Source of the DNA: Burkholderiales bacterium
GTDB lineage: Bacteria > Pseudomonadota > Gammaproteobacteria > Burkholderiales > Burkholderiaceae_C
Assembly (NCBI GenBank): GCA_028869035.1
Contig: JAGWTL010000201.1
Span: 1 to 5,781 of the forward strand
Length of the DNA: 5,781 nt
Direction: 5' to 3'
Made by a program: the position numbers and the translations under genes. Numbering within the stretch: the first letter of the stretch is position 1; each line of letters begins with the position of its first letter. The notes under the pieces were generated by a model that saw nothing but the letters and a program-made list of their open reading frames with translations, had not been told where the DNA came from and searched no databases. Shown one piece after another: positions 1 to 5,781 of the stretch.

Positions 1-458
1 CCGTGCATGGCCTCGCTGCACAGGAATTCGCGGATGCTGGAGCGCAGCACCGCGCGCCCATCGCCCATGCGCGAATAGGGTGTGCGACCGGCGCCCTTGA
101 GCTGGAGTTCCAGGCCACCCTCCGTCTCCCCGAGCAGCAGGGCGCGGCCGTCGCCGAGCTGGCCGGCCCAGACGCCGAACTGGTGGCCGCTGTAGACCGT
201 GGCCACGCTCTGGCTGCCGGCCAGCGGACGGTTGCCGCTCAAGGCCTGCAGCAGATCCTCCGAATTCACCCAATCCTGCGGCAGGCCGAGCAGCTCGCCC
301 ACGGCACGGCTCTGGCCCACCCAGTAGGGCGCGGGCAGGGGCTGCGGGGGCAGGGCGGTGTGGAAGGCCGGGCCGAGCGCGGCGTAGCGATTGACCCAGT
401 GCAAACCGCTGGCCACTGCGGCAGGACTGTCCTGGACAGCTTCGGAGACAAAAGACAT
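1..458 (-). CDS. selO: SelO/YdiU family protein adenylyltransferase (AMPylase), N-terminal part
   Basis: Read on the minus strand from ATG at 458-456, this gives 152 codons before the window edge; the family is usually about 480-520 residues, so only the first third is here. Recognisable stretches are [14 protein letters not shown] (23-36), PAPYWVG (43-49), [18 protein letters not shown] (89-106), [13 protein letters not shown] (118-130) and [15 protein letters not shown] (132-146). SelO is a pseudokinase-fold enzyme that binds ATP in an inverted orientation and transfers AMP to Ser/Thr/Tyr hydroxyls of target proteins, with links to redox stress. K121 and E144 align with the conserved Lys-Glu ion pair of the family; the metal-binding Asn and Asp lie beyond the edge. 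The Shine-Dalgarno site is poor (a GGGAG lies about 25 nt upstream). The gene is divergent from the acyl-CoA ligase. Family identity is secure; whether the full gene is intact cannot be seen. Confidence 0.95.
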   Translation of the reverse strand, partial: MSFVSEAVQDSPAAVASGLHWVNRYAALGPAFHTALPPQPLPAPYWVGQSRAVGELLGLPQDWVNSEDLLQALSGNRPLAGSQSVATVYSGHQFGVWAGQLGDGRALLLGETEGGLELQLKGAGRTPYSRMGDGRAVLRSSIREFLCSEAMH

Positions 459-578
459 GCTGTGATTGTCACGCAGCCGACGATCTCCCGTCCCGATCAG
501 GGACTTACCCTCGGTGGTCGGACCATTTGCTTGCGCCATACTGGCAAAAACGTGCGCACAAGAATAGGAGACCTGCCC
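459..578. promoter_or_regulatory. Divergent intergenic region between selO and the acyl-CoA ligase gene
   Basis: This 120-bp gap must hold the start signals of both divergent genes unless transcripts enter from outside. It contains a perfect 8-bp palindrome GTGCGCAC (552-559), a short dyad GCCA-TAC-TGGC (535-545) and an imperfect dyad TCCC-GATCA-GGGA (491-503). CATACT at 537-542 could be a plus-strand -10 box, but no good -35 sits at the right distance. I cannot assign a promoter on either strand. The dyads are short enough to occur by chance and are listed as candidates for a shared operator. Confidence 0.4.
566..571 (+). promoter_or_regulatory. Ribosome binding site of the acyl-CoA ligase gene
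   Basis: AGGAGA lies 7 nt before ATG 579. It decides the start: the reading frame is open for another 192 codons upstream to the window edge, but that part is antisense to selO and has no comparable site. Confidence 0.85.
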
Positions 579-2210
579 ATGCTCGGATTGATGCAAAGCC
601 AGCCCCTGCTGATTTCCTCCCTGATCGACTTTGCCGAACGGCACCACGGGGACGGCGAGATCGTCTCGCGCCGCGTCGAAGGCGACATTCACCGTTACCA
701 CTGGCGTGACGTGGCGGCCCGCGCCCGCCGTGTGGCCCATGCGCTGGATGCGCTGAAACTGCAGTTCAGCGACCGGGTCGCCACGCTGGCCTGGAATGGT
801 TACCGCCATCTGGAGCTGTATTTCGGCGTCAGCGGCTCGGGGCGTGTGTTGCACACCCTCAATCCGCGCCTGCATCCCGAGCAGATCGCCTGGATCGCCA
901 ACCACGCCGAAGACCAGGTGCTGTGCTTCGACATGAGTTTCCTGCCCATCGTCCAGGCCGTGCACGCCAAATGCACCACCGTGAAGCACTGGATCGCCCT
1001 GTGCGACGCGGACAAGCTGCCCAAGGACAGCGGCATTCCGAATCTGCAGAGCTACGAGACCTGGATCGGAGCGCAAAACGACACCTACCACTGGCCGGAG
1101 TTCGACGAGAACTCGGCCTCCAGCATGTGCTACACCAGCGGCACCACGGGCAACCCCAAGGCGGCGCTCTACAGCCACCGCTCTACCATCCTGCATGCCT
1201 ACGCGGCCGCGCTGCCCGACGTGATGTGCCTGAGCGCGCGCGACTCTGTGTTGCCGGTCGTGCCCATGTTTCACGTCAACGCCTGGGGCATCCCTTATTC
1301 GGCTGCGCTGACGGGCTGCAAGCTGGTCTTCCCGGGGCCGGCGCTGGACGGCAAGTCCATCTATGAGCTGATGGAGGCCGAGCGCGTGAGTTATGCCGCC
1401 GGCGTGCCGACCATCTGGCAGATGCTGCTGGGCCACATGAAATCCGGCGGCCTGAAGTTCTCCACGCTCAAGCGTACGGTCATCGGCGGCTCGGCCTGCC
1501 CGCCGGCCATGATCGCCGCCTTCCGCGAGGAGTATGGCGTGGAGGTGCTGCATGCCTGGGGCATGACCGAGATGTCGCCCCTGGGCACGCTGTGCACGCT
1601 CAAGAACAAGCACCTGACCCTGCCCGAGGCCGAGCAGATGAAGATCCGCCTCAAGCAGGGGCGGGCCATCTTCGGAGTGGACATGAAGATCGTGGACGCC
1701 GACGGCCAGGATCTGCCCTGGGACGGCAGGTCCTACGGCGACCTGCTGGTGCGCGGGCCCTGGATCCTGCGCGAGTACTTCAAGGGCGAAGGCGGCAACC
1801 CGCTGGTCCAGGATGGCTGGTTCCCCACCGGCGACGTGGCCACCATCGACCCCGACGGCTATATGCAGATCACCGACCGCAGCAAGGACGTGATCAAGTC
1901 AGGCGGCGAGTGGATCAGCTCGATCGACGTGGAGAACATCGCCGTGGCGCACCCGGCCGTGGCCATGGCGGCCTGCATCGGCATGCGGCATCCGAAATGG
2001 GACGAACGGCCCGTGGTCGTGGTGGTGAAGAAGCCCGGCGCGGAGGTGAGCAAGGAAGAACTGCTCCGGTTCTACGAGGGCAAAACGGCCAAATGGCAGA
2101 TTCCCGACGACGTGATCTTCGTCGAAGCCATCCCGCTGGGCGCCACTGGCAAGATGCTCAAGACCCGGCTGCGCGAGACGCTCAGGGACTACAAGCTGCC
2201 GGGCACGTGA
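579..2210 (+). CDS. AMP-forming acyl-CoA ligase, DmdB / medium-chain fatty acyl-CoA ligase type
   Basis: A 543-residue member of the ANL superfamily, which activates a carboxylic acid with ATP to acyl-AMP and then to acyl-CoA in the cytoplasm. Motifs in order: P-loop [10 protein letters not shown] (185-194), PMFHVNAW (229-236, W236 probably lining the acyl pocket), IGGSACP (302-308), WGMTE (327-331), WFPTGD (414-419, D419 for the ribose), [17 protein letters not shown] (431-447) and GATGKMLK (521-528) with catalytic lysine K525. All expected catalytic residues are present and the length is normal. The opening [19 protein letters not shown] and the run [21 protein letters not shown] are typical of ligases annotated as 3-(methylthio)propionyl-CoA ligase (DmdB) or medium/long-chain fatty-acid-CoA ligase. 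The true substrate cannot be read from sequence; no other DMSP genes are visible. It lies 126 nt upstream of a transporter binding-protein gene on the same strand with no terminator between them, so read-through is possible. Confidence 0.93.
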   Translation: MLGLMQSQPLLISSLIDFAERHHGDGEIVSRRVEGDIHRYHWRDVAARARRVAHALDALKLQFSDRVATLAWNGYRHLELYFGVSGSGRVLHTLNPRLHPEQIAWIANHAEDQVLCFDMSFLPIVQAVHAKCTTVKHWIALCDADKLPKDSGIPNLQSYETWIGAQNDTYHWPEFDENSASSMCYTSGTTGNPKAALYSHRSTILHAYAAALPDVMCLSARDSVLPVVPMFHVNAWGIPYSAALTGCKLVFPGPALDGKSIYELMEAERVSYAAGVPTIWQMLLGHMKSGGLKFSTLKRTVIGGSACPPAMIAAFREEYGVEVLHAWGMTEMSPLGTLCTLKNKHLTLPEAEQMKIRLKQGRAIFGVDMKIVDADGQDLPWDGRSYGDLLVRGPWILREYFKGEGGNPLVQDGWFPTGDVATIDPDGYMQITDRSKDVIKSGGEWISSIDVENIAVAHPAVAMAACIGMRHPKWDERPVVVVVKKPGAEVSKEELLRFYEGKTAKWQIPDDVIFVEAIPLGATGKMLKTRLRETLRDYKLPGT

Positions 2211-2263
2211 GCGGAATGACCCCGCACCATGTACGGGCGAGGGAGTCGCGAAGGCGATAGTTT

Positions 2264-2277
2264 TAGGGCAATCCCTA
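2264..2277. promoter_or_regulatory. Inverted repeat TAGGG-CAAT-CCCTA, candidate operator
   Basis: Perfect 5-bp arms with a 4-bp spacer, centred about 66 bp upstream of the binding-protein start codon. The size and position fit a binding site for a dimeric regulator in a promoter region. The arms are too short for a terminator and no T-run follows. No regulator can be named from the sequence. Confidence 0.4.
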
Positions 2278-2323
2278 GCGCTGCCCCAGTTGAATTTGGT
2301 TACCCTGCAATGGTTTTGTCAAC

Positions 2324-2330
2324 GAGGAGA
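2324..2330 (+). promoter_or_regulatory. Ribosome binding site of the binding-protein gene
   Basis: GAGGAGA, 6 nt before ATG 2337. It selects this start over the in-frame ATGs at 2229 and 2310. The resulting N-terminus is a clean signal peptide, whereas the longer readings would place 36 or 9 extra residues before it. Confidence 0.9.
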
Positions 2331-2336
2331 TTTCTA

Positions 2337-3566
2337 ATGAAGTTCACCACGAAACTTGTGACCGCCGCCGCCATGCTGGCTTTTGCCGGTGCAGTCCTTG
2401 CCCAGAAGGGCGAAACCGTCAAGATCGCCTTTATCGATCCGCTCTCGGGTCTGATGGGGCCGGTCGGCAGCAACCAGCTCAAGGGCTTCCAGTATTTCGC
2501 CGACAAGTTCAACAAGACCAATCCTGCTGGTGTCAAGTTTGAAATTGTCGCCTTTGACAACAAGCTCAGCCCGGCAGAGAGCCTGAACGCGCTGAAGGCG
2601 GCTACCGACCAGGGCATCCGCTACATCACGCAGGGGGATGGCTCCTCGGTTGCCGGCGCGCTGATTGATGCCGTGGCCAAGCACAACGAGCGCAACCCGG
2701 GCAAGGAGATCATCTTCCTGAACCACTCGGCCATCGACCCTGACTTCACTAACAGCAAGTGCAACTACTGGCACTTCCGCTTCGATGCCGATTCTTCCAT
2801 GAAGATGGAAGCCCTGACCACCTTCATGAAGGACAAGAAGGACGTCCAGAAGGTCTACCTGCTGAACCAGAACTATTCGCACGGCCACCAGGTGGCCAAG
2901 TACGCCAAGGAACTGCTGGCTCAGAAGCGTCCGGACATCAAGATCGTCGGCGAAGACCTGACGCCTCTGGCCCAGGTACGTGACTTCTCCCCCTATGTGG
3001 CCAAGATCAAGGCATCGGGCGCCGACACCGTGATCACCGGCAACTGGGGCTCTGACCTGGCCCTGCTGGTCAAGGCGGCCAACGAAGGTGGTTACACCGG
3101 CAAGTTCTACACCTACTACACCGGTGTCACCGGCACGCCCACCGCACTGGGCAAGAGCGGTTCCGGGCGCGTGTTCCAGGTGTCCTACAACCACTACAAC
3201 ATGGGGGGTGACATGGGCAAGTGGCAGGCCGAGTACAAGAACAAGTTCAAGGACGACTTTTACACCGGCTCCATCATCCACATCCTGACCGCTCTGGGCC
3301 AGTCCATGGCCGCGGCCAAGTCGACAGACCCGGTCAAGGTCGCCAAGGCCCTGGAAGGCCTGAAGTTCAAAAGTTTCAGTGGTGAAGTCGAGATGCGCAA
3401 GACCGACCACCAGCTGCAGCAGCCTCTGTACCTGACTGTTTGGCAACCCGTGGACAAGAAATTTACCTACAGCCCGGAAAACACCGGCATGACGCTGGCC
3501 CTGGTCAAGGAGTTCCCGGCCTACATCGCCAGCACGCCTACCAGCTGCCAGATGAAGCGTCCCTGA
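2337..3566 (+). CDS. Periplasmic substrate-binding protein of a branched-chain amino acid (HAAT) type ABC transporter
   Basis: 409 residues. The N-terminus MKFTTKLVTAAAMLAFAGAVLA is a Sec signal peptide, with likely cleavage by signal peptidase I after A22 (V-L-A / Q); there is no lipobox cysteine. The mature protein is a type I periplasmic-binding fold (Peripla_BP_6, LivJ/LivK family): first strand and binding loop KIAFIDPLSGLMGPVG (29-44), QGDGSSVAGALIDA (99-112) in the first lobe, FLNHSAIDPDF (127-137), and DFSPYVAKIKASGADTVI (216-233) with NWGSDLALLVKAA (236-248) in the second lobe. The family captures branched-chain amino acids, but many betaproteobacterial members bind other amino acids, amides or carboxylates, so the ligand is open. 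C142 and C404 are the only cysteines and could form a disulfide. The permease genes livH and livM follow, but only after an intrinsic terminator and a 248-bp gap. An acyl-CoA ligase gene precedes it. Confidence 0.95.
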   Translation: MKFTTKLVTAAAMLAFAGAVLAQKGETVKIAFIDPLSGLMGPVGSNQLKGFQYFADKFNKTNPAGVKFEIVAFDNKLSPAESLNALKAATDQGIRYITQGDGSSVAGALIDAVAKHNERNPGKEIIFLNHSAIDPDFTNSKCNYWHFRFDADSSMKMEALTTFMKDKKDVQKVYLLNQNYSHGHQVAKYAKELLAQKRPDIKIVGEDLTPLAQVRDFSPYVAKIKASGADTVITGNWGSDLALLVKAANEGGYTGKFYTYYTGVTGTPTALGKSGSGRVFQVSYNHYNMGGDMGKWQAEYKNKFKDDFYTGSIIHILTALGQSMAAAKSTDPVKVAKALEGLKFKSFSGEVEMRKTDHQLQQPLYLTVWQPVDKKFTYSPENTGMTLALVKEFPAYIASTPTSCQMKRP

Positions 3567-3588
3567 GTTTTCCTGATTGCAGCCAGGC

Positions 3589-3625
3589 AAGGGGCCCGAT
3601 TGCTCTGAAAAGGTCGGGCCCTTTT
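3589..3625 (+). terminator. Rho-independent terminator after the binding-protein gene
   Basis: The left arm AAGGGGCCCGA (3589-3599) pairs with TCGGGCCCTTT (3614-3624) over 11 bp including one G-U pair, with a 14-nt loop, and the right arm runs into TTTT (3622-3625). It starts 22 nt after the stop codon. It should end most binding-protein transcripts before livH and so set a higher level of binding protein than of permease. Confidence 0.88.
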
Positions 3626-3699
3626 CATGTCTGAAAGGTATGTGATTCGTGCGGGCAGGCCCTATTGAGGCTTTCTAAATCATGACAAGTACATCACAT

Positions 3700-3749
3700 C
3701 CGTTCGCCCTGAGCCTGTCGAAGGGCTTCGACAGGCTCAGCCTGAACGG
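3700..3749. repeat. 50-bp intergenic palindromic repeat (CCGTTC...GAACGG type)
   Basis: The core is a perfect 15-bp inverted repeat, CTGAGCCTGTCGAAG (3709-3723) against CTTCGACAGGCTCAG (3726-3740), with a 2-bp GG centre. After a 3x3 mismatch (GCC against CCT) the arms continue as CCGTTC (3700-3705) and GAACGG (3744-3749). From memory, very similar elements are dispersed between genes in many proteobacteria, including Comamonadaceae, so I take it as a copy of a dispersed REP/MITE-like repeat rather than a livH-specific site. It has no T-run and is not a canonical terminator, but in RNA it would fold into a strong hairpin in the spacer before livH. Confidence 0.85.
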
Positions 3750-3781
3750 CAAAGTGTCATGAACAAAGAAAAAATCAATAG

Positions 3782-3796
3782 GTCTGCCATGCAGAC
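3782..3796. promoter_or_regulatory. Perfect inverted repeat GTCTGC-CAT-GCAGAC before livH
   Basis: 6-bp perfect arms with a 3-bp spacer, ending 2 nt before the GGAAGG ribosome binding site (3799-3804) and 18 nt before the livH start codon. It could be an operator, or an RNA hairpin that affects access to the ribosome binding site. No regulator can be named. Confidence 0.45.
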
Positions 3797-3814
3797 ACGG
3801 AAGGTTGTTTCCTG

Positions 3815-4831
3815 ATGGAGTTCTTCATCATCTCCATGCTCAACGGCTTGAGCTATGGGCTCTTGCTGTTCATGCTCAGCTCGGGGTTGACGCTGATTTT
3901 CAGCATGATGGGCGTGCTCAACTTCGCCCATGCCAGCTTCTACATGCTGGGAGCCTACATCGGCTACAGCGTGGCCGGCCTCATCGGTTTCTGGCCTGGA
4001 CTGGTGGCGGCGCCCCTGATCGTAGGTCTGATGGGTGCGGTGTTCGAGCGCCTGGCCTTGCGCAAGGTCCACAAGTACGGCCACGTGCCGGAACTGCTGA
4101 TCACCTTCGGCCTGTCCTACATCATTCTCGAACTTGTGCAACTGGTCTGGGGGCGGACGGCGGTGGAGTTCCGACCACCGGAGCTGTTGCATGGCCCGAT
4201 GTTCACGCTGGTGAACCACGCGGCCGAGGGTATCAGCCTGGTCTGGGGCGGGGCGCCCGCCGGGCTTTGCGAGGTAGCCGCCTGTTCGCCGTTCCCAGCC
4301 ACGCGCGGCTTCATGATGATGGTGGCGCTGTTCATGCTGGTCTCTTTGTGGCTTATGCTCACGCGCAGCCGCATCGGCATGGTCATACAGGCGGCCCTCA
4401 CGCATCCGGAGATGGTGGAGGCGCTGGGCCACAATGTGCCGCGTGTTTTCATGCTGGTGTTCGGCGCCGGCGCAGCTTTGGCCGGCCTGGGCGGTGTGAT
4501 CGGCGGCAGCACCTTCGTCACAGAGCCGGCCATGGCGGCCACGGTTGGATCGGTGATATTCGTGGTGGTGGTGGTCGGCGGCCTGGGCTCGCTTTCGGGG
4601 GCCTTCCTGGCCTCGGTGCTGATCGGTGTGATCCAGACCTTCGCAGTGGCCTTCGACTATTCCTTCCTCACGCTGGCGCAACAACTGGGCTGGGAGCTCA
4701 GCGCTGCGGCGCGCAACAACTCCGTGCTCAGGCTCACGCTCTCGCAGGTGGCTCCCATCCTGCCCTATCTTTTCCTGGTCCTGATCCTGATCTTCCGGCC
4801 CAAGGGCCTGCTCGGAACGCGGGACGAATAA
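3815..4831 (+). CDS. livH: Branched-chain amino acid type ABC transporter permease LivH
   Basis: A 338-residue hydrophobic inner-membrane protein, one half of the transport channel (LivH with LivM). Start ATG 3815 follows GGAAGG at 3799-3804 by 10 nt. Typical features are the N-terminal NGLSYGLLLFMLSSGLTLIF helix (10-29), the family motif VLNFAHASFYMLGAY (34-48), the cytoplasmic ATPase-contact loop LTRSRIGMVIQAALTHPEMVEALG (182-205), VVVGGLGSLSGAF (252-264) and the C-terminal IFRPKGLLG (326-334). It is about 30 residues longer than E. coli LivH (308). The extra length seems to lie between residues 121 and 165, a poorly hydrophobic segment with two cysteines (C152, C157), probably periplasmic. 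It is separated from livM by 3 nt, so the two are translated as a unit. The ligand is not determined by this protein. Confidence 0.95.
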   Translation: MEFFIISMLNGLSYGLLLFMLSSGLTLIFSMMGVLNFAHASFYMLGAYIGYSVAGLIGFWPGLVAAPLIVGLMGAVFERLALRKVHKYGHVPELLITFGLSYIILELVQLVWGRTAVEFRPPELLHGPMFTLVNHAAEGISLVWGGAPAGLCEVAACSPFPATRGFMMMVALFMLVSLWLMLTRSRIGMVIQAALTHPEMVEALGHNVPRVFMLVFGAGAALAGLGGVIGGSTFVTEPAMAATVGSVIFVVVVVGGLGSLSGAFLASVLIGVIQTFAVAFDYSFLTLAQQLGWELSAAARNNSVLRLTLSQVAPILPYLFLVLILIFRPKGLLGTRDE

Positions 4832-4834
4832 GTC

Positions 4835-5781
4835 ATGGCCAAGCAATATTACGAATTCAAGCCCTACAACGTCGGCCGCTGGATCGTCTGGGGCCTGTTT
4901 GCCCTGCTGCTGCTCTTCGCGCCCAGGATGTTTACCAGCAGCCTGTCGGTGACCATGCTCTCGCAGATGGGCATCGCCATCATCGCCTGCCTGTCCTACA
5001 ACATGCTGCTGGGGCAGGGCGGCATGCTGAGCTTTGGCCACGCGGTCTACTCGGGCCTGGGCTCCTACATGGCCATCCATGCGCTGAACATGGTGAGCAA
5101 GGGGACTTTGCCCATCCCCGTGAGCCTGCTGCCCATCATCGGCGGTTTGGCTGGCATGGGTTTTGCCGTGCTCTTCGGCTACGTGACCACTCGCAAGTCC
5201 GGCACACCTTTTGCGATGATCACGCTGGGCCTGGCCGAACTGGTGTTCGCCATGTCGCTGATGTTCTCCGAGTTCTTCGGCGGCGAGGCGGGCGTCTCGG
5301 GCAACCGGGTTGTGGGCCAGCCTTTCTTCGGCATCAGCTACGGGCCGGGGATCCAGGTCTACTACCTGATCGCGGCCTACACCTTTGTCTGCGTGGCGCT
5401 CATGTTCGCCTTCACGCGCACGCCGCTGGGGCGCATCCTCAACGCCGTGCGCGACAACCCGGAGCGGGTGGAGTTCATCGGCTACAGCACCCAGCGGGTG
5501 CGCTACCTGGCCTTCATCATCTCTGGTTTCTTCGCCGGCATCGCGGGCGGCCTGGGTGTCATTCTGTTCGAGATCGTCACGGCCGAGGTGGTGAGTGGGG
5601 TCCGCTCGGGCGCCTACCTGTTGTTCACCTTTCTGGGTGGCGCCACCTTCTTCTTCGGTCCCATCATCGGGGGTGTGCTGATGGTTCTGGCCTCGGTGCT
5701 GCTCTCGGAGATCACCAAGGCCTGGCTGCTGTACCTGGGCCTGATCTTCGTGTTCATGGTGATGTACGCCCCGGGTGGCAT
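4835..5781 (+). CDS. livM: Branched-chain amino acid type ABC transporter permease LivM, C-terminus outside window
   Basis: Open from ATG 4835 to the window edge, giving 315 codons without a stop. It is the partner permease of LivH in the inner membrane. Visible features are a first hydrophobic helix (16-30), the family motif GQGGMLSFGHAVYSGLGSYMA (60-80, quoted in part: GQGGMLSFGHA), FAMITLGLAE (126-135), the glycine-rich GGEAGVSG (149-156), the ATPase-contact loop TPLGRILNAVRDNPERVEFIG (196-216, key residues G199, R200, A204, R206, N208, G216) and FLGGATFFFGPIIGG (266-280). The last visible residues YAPGG (311-315) match the run-up to the usual C-terminal 'P-x-G-I/L' stretch, so little is missing. 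It begins 3 nt after the livH stop and has only a weak Shine-Dalgarno site (GGGACGAA overlapping the end of livH), which suggests translational coupling. ATPase genes livG and livF are expected next. Confidence 0.94.
   Translation, partial: MAKQYYEFKPYNVGRWIVWGLFALLLLFAPRMFTSSLSVTMLSQMGIAIIACLSYNMLLGQGGMLSFGHAVYSGLGSYMAIHALNMVSKGTLPIPVSLLPIIGGLAGMGFAVLFGYVTTRKSGTPFAMITLGLAELVFAMSLMFSEFFGGEAGVSGNRVVGQPFFGISYGPGIQVYYLIAAYTFVCVALMFAFTRTPLGRILNAVRDNPERVEFIGYSTQRVRYLAFIISGFFAGIAGGLGVILFEIVTAEVVSGVRSGAYLLFTFLGGATFFFGPIIGGVLMVLASVLLSEITKAWLLYLGLIFVFMVMYAPGG

Larger units (their letters stand above)
2211..2336 (+). promoter_or_regulatory. Intergenic region upstream of the binding-protein gene
   Basis: 126 bp that probably carry the promoter of the binding-protein gene. 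No intrinsic terminator for the ligase gene is seen: the small hairpins GCGG/CCGC (2211-2225) and TCGC-GAAG-GCGA (2246-2257) lack a T-run. The base composition becomes AT-richer from about 2258, as expected of a promoter. TTGAAT (2290-2295) resembles a -35 or a weak -10, but a convincing partner box is missing. The inverted repeat in this region is listed separately. Confidence 0.5.
3626..3814 (+). promoter_or_regulatory. Spacer between the terminator and livH
   Basis: 189 bp without a gene. It holds a nested palindromic repeat (3680-3762) and a dyad at 3782-3796, both listed separately, and an A-rich stretch (3762-3778) between them. Because a terminator precedes it, a promoter for livH is expected here unless livHM depend on read-through. 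TTGAGG at 3665-3670 could be a -35 box, but no good -10 follows at 16-18 bp; TCAATA at 3775-3780 is a possible weak -10. No promoter can be assigned with confidence. Confidence 0.35.

Noticed and set aside
3..578. A 192-codon upstream extension of the acyl-CoA ligase reading frame
   Set aside because: It is antisense to selO, which is strongly supported by family motifs, and the ligase family begins at MLGLMQ, where a good ribosome binding site sits 7 nt before ATG 579.
2246..2263. Possible terminator after the ligase (TCGC-GAAG-GCGA followed by ATAGTTTT)
   Set aside because: The stem is only 4 bp and the T-run is separated from it, so it should not terminate transcription efficiently.
2229..2336. 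An earlier start for the binding protein at ATG 2229
   Set aside because: It would put 36 residues before a complete signal peptide and across the likely promoter; the GAGGAGA site directly supports ATG 2337.
2334..3590. A 418-codon open frame on the minus strand across the binding-protein gene
   Set aside because: Its end points nearly match the sense gene and its product has the Val/Leu/Gly/Asp-rich pattern of a mirror frame in high-GC DNA; no domain is recognisable.
3700..3749. The large palindrome as an intrinsic terminator or a CRISPR repeat
   Set aside because: No T-run follows either arm, there is only one copy and there are no regularly spaced spacers; a convincing terminator for the upstream gene already lies at 3589-3625.
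3737..5080. A 447-codon open frame on the minus strand across livH and the start of livM
   Set aside because: It is the antisense of two well-supported permeases. Its product is rich in His, Gln, Glu and Arg as expected from reversed codons of membrane helices with GC-rich third positions, and it shows no recognisable domain.
1..5781. A new defence, mobile or RNA-based system
   Set aside because: All reading frames with protein-like character belong to known housekeeping or transport families. No transposase, integrase, nuclease, toxin, reverse transcriptase, tRNA or repeat array was seen.

Overview
The window reads as a chromosomal segment of a high-GC betaproteobacterium, most likely a member of Comamonadaceae (Burkholderiales). 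I infer this from the wording of the encoded proteins (SelO N-terminus, DmdB-like acyl-CoA ligase, the 'SCQMKRP' C-terminus of the binding protein, the LivH with its lengthened loop) and from a GTTCG...CGAAC-type intergenic palindrome. This rests on sequence memory, not on a search.

Layout: (1) positions 1-458, minus strand: the N-terminal 152 codons of selO (YdiU family protein adenylyltransferase), cut by the window edge. (2) 459-578: a divergent intergenic region with small palindromes. (3) 579-2210, plus: an AMP-forming acyl-CoA ligase of the DmdB/medium-chain type, with a complete catalytic motif set. (4) 2211-2336: an intergenic region with a TAGGG-N4-CCCTA dyad and a strong Shine-Dalgarno site. 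(5) 2337-3566, plus: the periplasmic binding protein of a branched-chain amino acid (HAAT) type ABC transporter, followed by a clear intrinsic terminator (3589-3625). (6) 3626-3814: a spacer with a 50-bp palindromic repeat nested in a second inverted repeat, then a perfect 6+6 dyad directly before the livH ribosome binding site. (7) 3815-4831 and 4835-5781: the two permease genes livH and livM, 3 nt apart; livM runs off the right edge. The ATPase genes (livG, livF) are not in the window and would be expected just beyond it.

How the genes work together: the binding protein captures a ligand in the periplasm and LivH/LivM form the membrane channel. The acyl-CoA ligase next door suggests, but does not prove, that the imported ligand may be a carboxylic acid that is then activated to its CoA thioester. 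The terminator after the binding-protein gene separates it from the permease genes, consistent with making more binding protein than channel. selO is on the opposite strand and is probably unrelated.

I found no evidence of a novel defence, mobile or RNA-guided system. All four genes belong to known families. The parts worth a second look are the non-coding ones: the nested palindrome and the dyads before the binding-protein and livH genes.
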